In this document: in pieces, positions 1 to 8,841 of the stretch
How positions within the stretch are numbered: the stretch's first letter is position 1
How the letters are laid out: every line of letters begins with the position of its first letter
NCBI GenBank assembly: GCA_003141715.1
Contig: PLNF01000027.1
Coordinates: 1-57,804, forward strand
DNA length: 57,804 nt
Direction: 5' to 3'
From: Bacteroidales bacterium
Lineage (GTDB): Bacteria > Bacteroidota > Bacteroidia > Bacteroidales > VadinHA17
Position numbers and translations under genes: made by a program
Notes under the pieces: generated by a model
The model's input: the letters and a program-made list of their open reading frames with translations, nothing else
Databases searched by the model: none
What the model was told of the DNA's origin: nothing

Positions 1-18
1 TTTTCGGAGTGGACTCAA

Positions 19-42
19 TATTTTAATATTTTAATATTTTAA
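19..42. repeat. Three tandem copies of an 8-bp AT repeat
   Basis: The 8-mer TATTTTAA occurs three times in a row just upstream of the first gene. It is AT-only and lies 12 bp before the start codon, so it may simply be part of an AT-rich leader. No clear promoter box is visible in the 54 bases available. Confidence 0.5.
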
Positions 43-54
43 TTTTACACTAAT

Positions 55-1161
55 ATGCGTACAGTACCATTTTTTAATTATCCGTTTTTATTTAAATCAC
101 GTGAAGATGATTTTATAAGAATTTTCAAAGATGTGGGTTCACGAGGAGCTTATATATTGCAAAAAGATCTCTTAGATTTTGAAACGAACCTTGCTAAATT
201 TGCAGGAACAAAATATGCTGTTGGTTTAGCTAATGGTACAGATGCTATTTGGCTTGCTCTAATGGCAGCCGGGATAGGCAAAGGTGATGAGGTTATTTTT
301 GCGTCACATACTTATATTGCCACCGCGGCTGCAATTCACTTTGTAGGAGCTACACCCATCCCAGCAGATTGCAAACGAGATCACATGATTGATCCAGCGT
401 CAGTTAGGAAATTGATAACAGAAAGGACCAAAGCAATTTTGCCTACACAATTAAACGGCAGATGTTGTGATATGGACGCCCTTATTAAAATTGCAAAAGA
501 AAACAATCTTATAATTTTAGAAGATGCTGCTCAAGGTCTTGGTTCAAAATACAAGGGTAAAGGAATTGGTACATTTGATAAAGGTGCAACAATAAGTTTC
601 TATCCGGCCAAGAATTTAGGAAGTTTTGGTGATGGAGGTGGATTTGTTACAAATGATAAAGAAATGTACGATCAGGTAATGCTGTTAAGAGATCATGGCA
701 GAAATGATGAAGGTATTTTTGTAAGATGGGGCTTTAACTCAAGATTAGATAATTTCCAGGCAGCTATTTTAAATTATAAAATCGGCTATTATAATGCAGA
801 GATTGAAAAGCGCAGAAAAATTGCTTCATTTTATCAGAATCGTTTACAGGATGTCCGAGAATTACTTTTGCCTCCAGCCCCTGATGCAGATACAATTTTT
901 TTTGATGTCTATCAGAACTATGAAATAGAAGCAGAAAGAAGAGACGAATTAAAAATCTACTTAAAAGAGAATGGAATCGGAACATTGATTCAATGGAATG
1001 GCCAACCGGTTCATTCACTTACCAGCTTAGGTTTTTCCGGGACAGGATTACCTTATACGGAAGCTATGTTTAAAAAATGCCTGATGATTCCTATGAATAC
1101 TTCTCTTCAGGAAGAGGACCTGGAATACGTTTGTGATTCTATTTCGAAATTCTATCGATAG
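55..1161 (+). CDS. DegT/DnrJ/EryC1/StrS family sugar aminotransferase
   Basis: A 368-residue PLP-dependent aminotransferase of the family that makes amino sugars on nucleotide-sugar carriers for surface polysaccharides. The N-terminal half carries the ANGTDAI cofactor-binding stretch and the EDAAQGLGS motif. The likely PLP lysine is K186 in FYPAKNLGSFGDGG. Length is typical for the family. It is the first gene in the window and is followed after 6 bp by an O-antigen ligase-like gene, so it belongs to the polysaccharide operon, whose beginning lies outside the window. The exact sugar substrate (for example a 3- or 4-keto sugar) cannot be read from sequence alone. Confidence 0.93.
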   Translation: MRTVPFFNYPFLFKSREDDFIRIFKDVGSRGAYILQKDLLDFETNLAKFAGTKYAVGLANGTDAIWLALMAAGIGKGDEVIFASHTYIATAAAIHFVGATPIPADCKRDHMIDPASVRKLITERTKAILPTQLNGRCCDMDALIKIAKENNLIILEDAAQGLGSKYKGKGIGTFDKGATISFYPAKNLGSFGDGGGFVTNDKEMYDQVMLLRDHGRNDEGIFVRWGFNSRLDNFQAAILNYKIGYYNAEIEKRRKIASFYQNRLQDVRELLLPPAPDADTIFFDVYQNYEIEAERRDELKIYLKENGIGTLIQWNGQPVHSLTSLGFSGTGLPYTEAMFKKCLMIPMNTSLQEEDLEYVCDSISKFYR

Positions 1162-1167
1162 GACAAT

Positions 1168-3267
1168 ATGTTTTTCCCATTCTTAAAAGACTCATCAAGA
1201 TTAAAGATTGAAATCTATTTGGCGGATCTGATGATCTTATTCTTTATTTTCAGACAATCCAATCCTTTATTTAAATATCCTTTTGTTCTAGTTTACTTTG
1301 GGTTAGTTGTTGATTTGATAATTATAAACAGAAAGAAGATTTTCAAAAAAGCATTAAATTTTATAACTGAGTATTACTTGATAATCATTCTTTTACTTAT
1401 TATTTGTCTTTCGTTATTCTTTTCAGATAAGATCTTTTTATCGGTATTTAAGGATGTAATTAATGGGATCTTATTACTGTCATTCTTTCTTATTTTATCT
1501 TTTATAGTTACATCACATGAGGAACTCTTGTTCTTTTTAAATACATTCCTTAAATTGATTGTCATTTTCGCAATAGTTATTTCTATTTTCGGATTTCTTG
1601 ATTTGTTTGGTATCCTACCGTACAAGGACTACTTTCTAGTTGAAAAAAATTCTGCATTGCCATTTCCTTATGATAATAATTTTGGATTACTGCCTGTTTT
1701 ATTGGGAATAATGGTGATTTTGTATTATATCCTGAAAAGAGATGATCTATTCATAATTAACCTGATTTCTAGTATATTGGCCGGTGTCTTTTCATTTTTT
1801 GTTTGTTTATCAGGATCTAAAAGAGGAATTATTATTCTTTTTCTGATTATTGGAGTAATTCTTGTAAACCTAATTATTTCTTTGTTCAGGGAGAAATTTC
1901 TAACTAAAAGGATAAAACTGAATTTAGGTATCTATATTCTTACTTTAGTTTTTATTGTTTTTTGTTGTCATTTATTCATAACACGAGTTTCTTTTTTATC
2001 GAAAAATAACTTTCTAAAATTTATAAAGACAAGGGATTTAATTACTACTCAGGAAAGATTAAGTAATAATATTTTTAAGATTAACTTCCTGTTTTGTCAT
2101 AATAGCCAGCTAAAAGAGATTCATGAAAAGCTTTGGTCAATCAAAATGGAATCAAAGGATCCTGATGTTGGATGGGCAGGAATAAATACGCATAAAACTG
2201 TATTTCCTTTATCCGGGGAAAATGTGGAACTTGTACCCAGAGATGCGAAAGGATTCATGATGGATAAGTCGTATAAATGCGATACATGGGATGGAGATGC
2301 GTATGCAATAGCTAATCTTGGCAGATTCGATGTAAAGAATACCCAAAAAGTTGAAACATCAATCTTTTGTTATGTTTCAGATGATTTTAACGGTGATTGG
2401 GCAAAACTAATTTTACTTTATACCAAGAATGGTGAAATTCATGGTGCTTATAATCTGCAGAAAAAAGGAACATGGCAAAAAATCTCGATTACTGATGATT
2501 GTTCGAATTCCACGGCTGAAGCCCGTTTTTATCTTTTTAAACATGGTGTCACTAATTTCTCTTCCCTTTCTGGTTACGTCATACTGGCATATCCTCAATT
2601 CTCTCAAACGGATGCAAAAGGCAACTACAAATCATTATATATATCAACTCTATGTGACTCGCGGAATTTTCAGAATAATATCGTCATGAGCAACCTGTTA
2701 AATTTGACTTTTCTAAATCTGGCAAAAACAAAAATAATTATCGATGGAGTTGATCCAATAATAAATTGGATAAAAAAGCTAATTGCAGAAGACACGACCT
2801 ACTATGGTTATAAGGCTAAAATTGAGATAGATTCAGTGCCAGGTCCTTTCAATGATGATAGACTTGCTCACTGGGAATTTGCGTTGCAGATTTTTTCAAA
2901 GGAATTTAATTGGAAACAAAAGTTATTTGGCAGCGGTTTCAACTTTCTTAACTGGTATGGGTATATATTTAAAAAGGACAAAACCCAGGACGATTATCCT
3001 CACAATCCATTCTTGCATATTTTACTCTATTCAGGCATTGTCGGACTCTTTTTCTATTTATGGCTTCTTTATAAAGTTTTCTACTACTACAAAAAGTATA
3101 TAAATGAATATTATTTGTTTTTTGTTTTCTTTCTTATAACCTTTTTCTTTACCTTTTTCAGTGGTGGAAACCCATTTGATCCGCCTCTAATGGGATTTTT
3201 CGTTATGCTTCCTTTTTTCATTCATTCAGTTCATAAAAAAGACAATACTGAATCTCAGGAATTTTAA
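1168..3267 (+). CDS. O-antigen ligase/polymerase-like membrane protein with a large extracytoplasmic insert
   Basis: A 699-residue protein of the Wzy/WaaL (O-antigen ligase) type. About the first 270 residues are hydrophobic with many membrane segments, including a short loop with SGSKRG. The segment typical of the family end is present after residue 600 (YPHNPFLHILLYSGIVG, followed by two more hydrophobic stretches). Between about residues 272 and 611 lies a soluble region of roughly 340 residues, far larger than the usual periplasmic loop. Its middle (about 372-478) alternates beta-strand-like and polar segments rich in W, D, G and N, resembling a carbohydrate-binding beta-sandwich. It probably joins or polymerises lipid-linked glycans at the periplasmic face; whether ligase or polymerase is undecided. 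A second, normal-sized relative lies at 11927-13216. Confidence 0.75.
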   Translation: MFFPFLKDSSRLKIEIYLADLMILFFIFRQSNPLFKYPFVLVYFGLVVDLIIINRKKIFKKALNFITEYYLIIILLLIICLSLFFSDKIFLSVFKDVINGILLLSFFLILSFIVTSHEELLFFLNTFLKLIVIFAIVISIFGFLDLFGILPYKDYFLVEKNSALPFPYDNNFGLLPVLLGIMVILYYILKRDDLFIINLISSILAGVFSFFVCLSGSKRGIIILFLIIGVILVNLIISLFREKFLTKRIKLNLGIYILTLVFIVFCCHLFITRVSFLSKNNFLKFIKTRDLITTQERLSNNIFKINFLFCHNSQLKEIHEKLWSIKMESKDPDVGWAGINTHKTVFPLSGENVELVPRDAKGFMMDKSYKCDTWDGDAYAIANLGRFDVKNTQKVETSIFCYVSDDFNGDWAKLILLYTKNGEIHGAYNLQKKGTWQKISITDDCSNSTAEARFYLFKHGVTNFSSLSGYVILAYPQFSQTDAKGNYKSLYISTLCDSRNFQNNIVMSNLLNLTFLNLAKTKIIIDGVDPIINWIKKLIAEDTTYYGYKAKIEIDSVPGPFNDDRLAHWEFALQIFSKEFNWKQKLFGSGFNFLNWYGYIFKKDKTQDDYPHNPFLHILLYSGIVGLFFYLWLLYKVFYYYKKYINEYYLFFVFFLITFFFTFFSGGNPFDPPLMGFFVMLPFFIHSVHKKDNTESQEF

Positions 3268-3271
3268 ATAA

Positions 3272-3907
3272 ATGAAAACGAATAAACTGTTTTGGGATAG
3301 TTACGCTACTAATTTTGATGCAATCTATGGAACAAAAAACTCATGGGTCAATAAGGCCATTAACAGGCTGTTCAGAAGCACCATGAAACTAAGATTTGAA
3401 AAAACTATGCAGTCAATTCCTGATGAAAAAGTTTCAGTCATTGATATAGGCTGTGGCCCGGGTCATTATTGTTTTTCTCTGGCGCAATCAGGCCAAAGGG
3501 AAGTACTTGGAATTGATTTTTCTGAAAAGATGATCCAATTGGCTGCGGATCACGCTTTAGAATTGGGAATCGAAAAGAGATTAAAGTTTGAGGTTCTGAA
3601 TTTTTTAGAATTTGGACCAGAGAAAAAATATGATTACAGCATAATGATGGGGTTTATAGAATACTTCGAACATCCTGAGCTAATTATTAAAAAGGCTCTT
3701 GATATTACAAACCGGAAAGTACTGATCAGTTTCCCGGTTGCAGGTGGATTATTAGCTTTTCAGAGAAAACTCAGGTATAAACGCAGATGCTTCCTACGTT
3801 TATATAGTTCTGAGGATATAAAAAGATTAATGGCAGAAGTAAATATCAATTCGTATACTATAGAGAAAATTCAACGAGACTTTTTTGTGACTTTAAACCT
3901 AAATTGA
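3272..3907 (+). CDS. Class I SAM-dependent methyltransferase
   Basis: A 211-residue cytoplasmic methyltransferase. Motif I for S-adenosylmethionine binding is clear near residues 56-66 (VIDIGCGPGHY), followed by the acidic strand end LGIDFSEKM, and a later MMGFIEYFEH segment fits motif post-II/III. It starts 4 bp after the preceding gene and overlaps or abuts the deacetylase gene, so it is cotranscribed with the polysaccharide cluster. The likely role is methylation of a sugar or a lipid-linked intermediate, but the acceptor cannot be told. Confidence 0.85.
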   Translation: MKTNKLFWDSYATNFDAIYGTKNSWVNKAINRLFRSTMKLRFEKTMQSIPDEKVSVIDIGCGPGHYCFSLAQSGQREVLGIDFSEKMIQLAADHALELGIEKRLKFEVLNFLEFGPEKKYDYSIMMGFIEYFEHPELIIKKALDITNRKVLISFPVAGGLLAFQRKLRYKRRCFLRLYSSEDIKRLMAEVNINSYTIEKIQRDFFVTLNLN

Positions 3908-3912
3908 ATATA

Positions 3913-4788
3913 ATGGAAGCTATATTGTCTGTTGATGTTGAAGAATGGTTTCATATCCCAGCCGGCTTAGATAATATTCTTACAATTAATGAATGGGGTG
4001 CTGCACCACAAAGAGTTCAATATGTACTGCCCAGAATGCTTGATTTATTCGATAAGAATCGTGTAACTGCAACCTTTTTCTTCTTAGGCTGGGTAGCAGA
4101 AAATCATCCTGCTCTTGTTACAGAGACTCTCCGACGGGGTCATGAGGTTGCGACTCACGGGTATTCTCATAAATTGATTTATAATCAGACACATGATGAG
4201 TTTAATAATGATATCTATAAGGCTAAGTCAATTCTGGAAAGTTTGACAGGTAAAAAAGTTATAGGATACAGAGCTCCAGGCTTTTCCATTACACCTGAAA
4301 CTGAATGGGCCTTTGACATCCTTGCTGAAAATGGAATCAGGTACGATTCTTCAATATTTCCCGGTAAAAGATTTTTAGGGCATTATGATAAATTCAATAA
4401 AGAGCCAACCATTGTTCTCACTGCAAATAGTGAAATTATTGAATTTCCTCAGACAGTGGTTGATTTTGGTATTTTCAGGCTGTCATGTTTTGGCGGGGGA
4501 TATTTCAGGCTTTTTCCAAAATCGTTTTTTCTTAAAATGGCCGGGATCATTAAAAAGAATAACCGACCTTTAATTTTATATATCCATCCCAGAGATATAG
4601 ATGTTGATCAGCCACAAATCCCATTCCCGTTTCTCAAAAAAATCAGACATTATATAAATATTCCAAAAACAGAACAAAAGCTTAATGAAATCACCAGTTG
4701 TTTTGACTTCAGGAGCTTTGAGACAGTGATATCCGATTTCGCATTTATCAAATCGTTGAAGCATATAAGCTGCAACATCAAGAAATAG
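3913..4788 (+). CDS. Polysaccharide deacetylase, PEP-CTERM/exosortase-locus type
   Basis: A NodB-fold (carbohydrate esterase 4) deacetylase. The start SVDVEEWFHIP and the spacing to RAPGFSIT and the C-terminal FGGGYFRLFP...LILYIHPRDID region match the subfamily found in exopolysaccharide/exosortase loci (deacetylase domain plus DUF3473-like tail). Metal-binding histidines are H82 and H86 in HGYSH, with the acidic pair at residues 8-11. I chose the ATG at 3913; an upstream TTG at 3904 would overlap the previous gene by 4 bp and is possible. No signal peptide is visible, so it probably acts on a cytoplasmic or membrane-associated intermediate. Confidence 0.88.
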   Translation: MEAILSVDVEEWFHIPAGLDNILTINEWGAAPQRVQYVLPRMLDLFDKNRVTATFFFLGWVAENHPALVTETLRRGHEVATHGYSHKLIYNQTHDEFNNDIYKAKSILESLTGKKVIGYRAPGFSITPETEWAFDILAENGIRYDSSIFPGKRFLGHYDKFNKEPTIVLTANSEIIEFPQTVVDFGIFRLSCFGGGYFRLFPKSFFLKMAGIIKKNNRPLILYIHPRDIDVDQPQIPFPFLKKIRHYINIPKTEQKLNEITSCFDFRSFETVISDFAFIKSLKHISCNIKK

Positions 4789-4799
4789 CGACCTTCAAA

Positions 4800-5585
4800 A
4801 TGGTAAACCCTAAAGTATCAATTATCACCGTTTCTTTTAACAGCATTAAAACTATATCTGACACTATTGAATCGGTATTGTCCCAGACATATTCTGATAT
4901 TGAGTACATTATTATTGATGGCTCTTCTTCTGATGGCACTGCAGAATTGGTAAAATCATATGGCAGCAGAATTTCCGAATTTGTATCTGAGCCTGATAAG
5001 GGCATTTATGATGCAATAAACAAAGGGATCAGGCTTGCAACAGGAAAGATAATCGGGATCCTGAATTCTGATGATTTTTTTTACAGTAACGATATTATAG
5101 AAAAGGTAGCAGCTTCATTTAATGAATATGAGATTGATGCTGTTTTCGGAGATGCCCGGTTTGTCGATCAGGTTAAGACTTCAAAAGTTGTAAGGTATTA
5201 TTCTTCAAAACTGTTCAGTATTGAGAAATTCAAATTCGGATATATGCCTGCTCATCCTACCTTTTATGTGAAAAAAGAATTATTTGATAAATTCGGATAT
5301 TATAAACCGGAATATAAAATTGCTGCTGATTTTGAATTACTGATCCGTTTTCTCTATATAAATCATATTAAGTATAAGTACCTGGAAATACCTTTTCTGT
5401 CAATGAGAATGGGAGGTGTAAGTAATAAGTCAATTCTAAGCAAGTTCACCCTTAACAAAGAAATTGCCAGGGCATGTAAAGAAAACGGGATTCAAACTAA
5501 TTATTTGAACATATATTTAAAGTACTTTACTAAAATGTTTGAATTTTTGGGTAATAATAATAACCGTAACTATCCAATTCCATAA
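4800..5585 (+). CDS. Family 2 glycosyltransferase
   Basis: A 261-residue GT-A fold glycosyltransferase. The N-terminus VSIITVSFN, the nucleotide-binding DGSSSDGT motif and the metal-binding region NSDD (residues 89-92) are all present. The C-terminal part (AHPTFYVKKELFDKFG...ADFELLIRF) matches the colanic-acid type (WcaA-like) branch. There is no membrane segment, so it works at the cytoplasmic face adding a sugar to the lipid-linked repeat unit. It follows the deacetylase by 11 bp. Confidence 0.92.
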   Translation: MVNPKVSIITVSFNSIKTISDTIESVLSQTYSDIEYIIIDGSSSDGTAELVKSYGSRISEFVSEPDKGIYDAINKGIRLATGKIIGILNSDDFFYSNDIIEKVAASFNEYEIDAVFGDARFVDQVKTSKVVRYYSSKLFSIEKFKFGYMPAHPTFYVKKELFDKFGYYKPEYKIAADFELLIRFLYINHIKYKYLEIPFLSMRMGGVSNKSILSKFTLNKEIARACKENGIQTNYLNIYLKYFTKMFEFLGNNNNRNYPIP

Positions 5586-5631
5586 TTGAAATCCTCATTT
5601 ATTAAATCTGCCCGTCTTTCCAATATTTGAT

Positions 5632-6513
5632 ATGACTAAAGTTCTGATCACAGGGGCTAATAGTTTTATAGGCAAAAATTTTCGCAGGTTTTCGCAATAC
5701 AGGGATATTGACGAGGTATCATTGCGGAATAACTGTCCTGAAGATATTGACTTTAGCAGATATGATGTTGTCCTGCATCTGGCAGCTATTGTACATAAAT
5801 CTGGTAAAATTTCTGAATCTGAATACATGAGAGTTAATTCTGACCTTTGCCTGAGAGTGGCTGAAAGAGCAAAAGCATCAGGTATTAACCACTTTATTTT
5901 TTTAAGTACCATAAAAGTATATGGAGAGTCAGTGAATAAAGAAGTACGAAATGAAGAATCCGTTTGCAGGCCTGATGATGCGTATGGGAGGAGTAAATTT
6001 GAAGCAGAATCAGGACTCAGTAAACTTGAGGATGAGCAGTTCAGAGTTGCAATAATACGATCGCCATTGATTTATGGGGAGGGTGTAAAGGCAAATATGC
6101 TAAGTCTTATTAAACTCGTTCATGTTTTCCCTGTCTTGCCTTTTGGTAAATTAGAGAATACGAGAAACTACATATATATCGAAAACCTGGTAGGTTTTAT
6201 TGACAGGATAATTGAAACGAATGCTTCAGGAATATACATTACAATGGACGAAAAAGCAATCTCAACCACACTGCTTGTTAAATATATATCCCAGTCGTTT
6301 GGTAAAAAAGTGTATCTCTTCAAATTACCTGAATTCATTATTGGGGCAGGTACTTGCTTAGTCCCAGGGATTTTTTTAAGATTATTTGAGTCCAACGAGT
6401 TTGATAATATAAAAACACTTCAGATCCTCAATTATATACCACCTTATTCAACTGAGGAAGGAATTAGGAGAACTGTCAGGTCCTTTTTAGCCACAAAATC
6501 ATCTGGTAAGTAA
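5632..6513 (+). CDS. NAD-dependent epimerase/dehydratase (WbpK/WcaG-like)
   Basis: A 293-residue short-chain dehydrogenase of the extended type. The dinucleotide-binding motif GANSFIG is at the N-terminus, and the catalytic pair is Y118 and K122 in YGRSK, preceded by the serine region FLSTIKVYGES. It directly abuts the WecA/WbpL-type transferase gene (stop and start adjacent), the classic arrangement in which an epimerase/reductase produces the sugar nucleotide, often a UDP-N-acetyl-6-deoxyhexosamine, that the next protein loads onto undecaprenyl phosphate. The exact sugar is inferred, not shown. Confidence 0.87.
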   Translation: MTKVLITGANSFIGKNFRRFSQYRDIDEVSLRNNCPEDIDFSRYDVVLHLAAIVHKSGKISESEYMRVNSDLCLRVAERAKASGINHFIFLSTIKVYGESVNKEVRNEESVCRPDDAYGRSKFEAESGLSKLEDEQFRVAIIRSPLIYGEGVKANMLSLIKLVHVFPVLPFGKLENTRNYIYIENLVGFIDRIIETNASGIYITMDEKAISTTLLVKYISQSFGKKVYLFKLPEFIIGAGTCLVPGIFLRLFESNEFDNIKTLQILNYIPPYSTEEGIRRTVRSFLATKSSGK

Positions 6514-7506
6514 ATGAAAATTATTCTAATCATATCAGGATTGTTTATATTATCTTTCTCTCTTACAGCACTTATACGCTTTATCGCTTTAAAAAGAAAA
6601 GTAATAAGTATCCCTAATGAAAGAAGCCTGCATGTTATTCCTACACCTCTGGGAGGCGGATTGGCAATAATAATAACCTGGTATTCAGGCATCACCATAT
6701 TCTACTTCCTGAAGTTGATATCAACAGATCTGTATTTTGCTTTATTGAGTGGATTTCTCCTTGCATTAATCAGCCTGATCGATGATATGAGGGGTCTTAA
6801 ACCTTTTATAAGGCTTTGCTTTCAGTTCATAACAGCAATAACTGCATTTCTAATTCTGGGAGGACTTCGAAGGTTTGTTATTTCTGGTTTTGATTTTAAT
6901 TATAACCTGATAATTTATCCCCTGGTGATTGTAGGAATGGTCTGGTTCATAAACCTGTTTAATTTCATGGACGGGGTGGATGGCTTTGCCTCACTGGAAG
7001 CTTTAATTATCTGTCTGGTGATATACTATCTGTCAGGAGATCTTATTAATCTCGTATTAATTGCTTGCATTTCAGGATTCTTATATTGGAACTGGCCAAA
7101 GGCAAAAATTTTTATGGGAGATGTCGGCAGCACTCAGCTTGGTTTTATTCTTGTTGTACTTGGCATATATTTTCACAATACATTCAGGTTTTCAGTTCTT
7201 AACTGGATAATGCTTTCTTCGCCCTTTTGGTTTGATGCAACCCTGACATTATTCAGGAGATGGAGAAATAGTGAAAAGTTAAGTGTTGCACACAAAAAAC
7301 ATGCCTACCAGAGAATAGTACAGGCCGGATTCTCACATTTGAAGGTTAACATCTGGCTCATAATTATCAATTTGTTTGTAGTTATAATTATATTGATTTA
7401 CAGAGAGATTAAATTTCTTCAGGTACCGCTCTTTGTTCTAACATTGATTTTTTTCTATATGTTAACAAGATATGTTGACAAAAAAGTGCCTTTCAGGAAG
7501 GATTAG
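6514..7506 (+). CDS. Undecaprenyl-phosphate sugar-1-phosphate transferase (WecA/WbpL/MraY family, GT4 superfamily)
   Basis: A 330-residue polytopic membrane enzyme that starts assembly of a glycan repeat by moving a HexNAc-phosphate from UDP-sugar to undecaprenyl phosphate. Family motifs are all visible: NERSLHVIPTPLGGG after the first membrane segment, DDMRGL with D90 and D91, NLFNFMDGVDG with N150, D153 and D156, and the GDVGSTQLGF loop. The late cytoplasmic HKKHAYQR motif is also present. The ATG follows the previous stop with no gap, indicating translational coupling to the epimerase. This is the likely initiating enzyme of the cluster. Confidence 0.93.
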   Translation: MKIILIISGLFILSFSLTALIRFIALKRKVISIPNERSLHVIPTPLGGGLAIIITWYSGITIFYFLKLISTDLYFALLSGFLLALISLIDDMRGLKPFIRLCFQFITAITAFLILGGLRRFVISGFDFNYNLIIYPLVIVGMVWFINLFNFMDGVDGFASLEALIICLVIYYLSGDLINLVLIACISGFLYWNWPKAKIFMGDVGSTQLGFILVVLGIYFHNTFRFSVLNWIMLSSPFWFDATLTLFRRWRNSEKLSVAHKKHAYQRIVQAGFSHLKVNIWLIIINLFVVIIILIYREIKFLQVPLFVLTLIFFYMLTRYVDKKVPFRKD

Positions 7507-7539
7507 CCCGCTGGTACATTTATACCTATTTATTTAAGA

Positions 7540-8841
7540 TTGAAAAACGCCTACCTTAATTTTCTAAAATCAGATCTTCTAAGGAATACCTCAATCCTTA
7601 TTTCCGGAACCGCAATAGCTCAGCTTGTTCCAATTCTTCTTCAACCTGTTCTTCGCAGGTATTTTAGTCCTGAAACATTTGGTGCGTACAGCGTATATCT
7701 GAGTCTTCTGGGGATTCTGATAGTCATCTCTTCCCTGAGATATGAGATTGCTATAATCTTGCCAGAAAAGGATAATGAAGCAGCTGCAGTGTTCTTTCTG
7801 TCTGTGATATTTAATCTGTGTTTTAATTTTCTTCTTTTTCTGGTAATTCTGCTATGGGAGTCTGAAATTTTATCATTTCTGAATCTCCCTGAAAAATTTT
7901 CGATCTATTTATACTTAACCCCTCTTGGTACATTTTTATTTAGTCTGTACCAGAGTATTAATTACTGGCTTATACGCAAAAAAGGGTTTTTCGCAATCTC
8001 TTTAAATAAGTTTATAAGAAGAGGTTTTGAAGGAGGAGCTCAGTTAGCTTTTAAATTCGCAAAGATCTCAAATGGACTAATCTACGGGGATCTGATAGGA
8101 CATGTCGCAAATATTTGTTCAGGAATATTTCAGGGAATGAAATCAGGCTTGTCTTTCAGTCTTTTCAGTCCCCGTAAGATGTTCTATGTTTTGAATAAAT
8201 ATTCGGAATACCCGAAATATAATCTTGCACCAGCATTTATGGACGCTTGTCGCTTTCTGCTTCCAGCCATTCTGATAAACAAATTCTTTTCAACTGCCGG
8301 AACGGGTTTTTTTGATTTATCAAAGCTTCTGTTATCAATACCACTTGCTCTTGTTGCCACATCTTTGTCAAATGTATTGCTTCAGCGTATTACTGAAAAA
8401 GACAAATCACAGATTAGCATCAGGAAAGATCTTTTATTTGTCCTTTTCTTTGTTGCGATAATAATAATTGCTGAGATTGGTATTATTATGTTCTTTGGTG
8501 AGGCCCTGTTCAGCCTGTTTTTTGGATCCAACTGGGAATTTTCGGGGACAATATCGAAAACCCTGGTATGGGCTTTTACTTTTAATTTTTTAACTTCTTC
8601 CTTCAGCAGTATATTTATTTCCCTAAATAAAATAAAGCTTTTTAGTATCTGGCAGGTCTTTTATTTTTTATCTATTTTATTTTTATTCTTTTTTCACTAT
8701 TTGAGCATTTTATCTTTTCTGCGTGTATATGTGCTTATTGAGGTAATATGCAGTTCAGTCATAAGCATATTGATTGTAAAAATTGTAATTGATTACGAAC
8801 GCAAAATTTTAAATAATACATTTCAAGTCGGCAGGGGATGA
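7540..8841 (+). CDS. Oligosaccharide flippase (Wzx-like, MATE/MVF superfamily)
   Basis: A 433-residue membrane protein with about 12 hydrophobic segments. The N-terminus (ISGTAIAQLVPILLQPVLRRYFSPETFGAYSVY) is characteristic of polysaccharide transporters that move the lipid-linked repeat unit to the periplasmic side. The start is a TTG at 7540; no ATG lies near this position, and the protein begins directly at the conserved end. It overlaps the next gene by 4 bp (ATGA). Confidence 0.9.
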   Translation: MKNAYLNFLKSDLLRNTSILISGTAIAQLVPILLQPVLRRYFSPETFGAYSVYLSLLGILIVISSLRYEIAIILPEKDNEAAAVFFLSVIFNLCFNFLLFLVILLWESEILSFLNLPEKFSIYLYLTPLGTFLFSLYQSINYWLIRKKGFFAISLNKFIRRGFEGGAQLAFKFAKISNGLIYGDLIGHVANICSGIFQGMKSGLSFSLFSPRKMFYVLNKYSEYPKYNLAPAFMDACRFLLPAILINKFFSTAGTGFFDLSKLLLSIPLALVATSLSNVLLQRITEKDKSQISIRKDLLFVLFFVAIIIIAEIGIIMFFGEALFSLFFGSNWEFSGTISKTLVWAFTFNFLTSSFSSIFISLNKIKLFSIWQVFYFLSILFLFFFHYLSILSFLRVYVLIEVICSSVISILIVKIVIDYERKILNNTFQVGRG

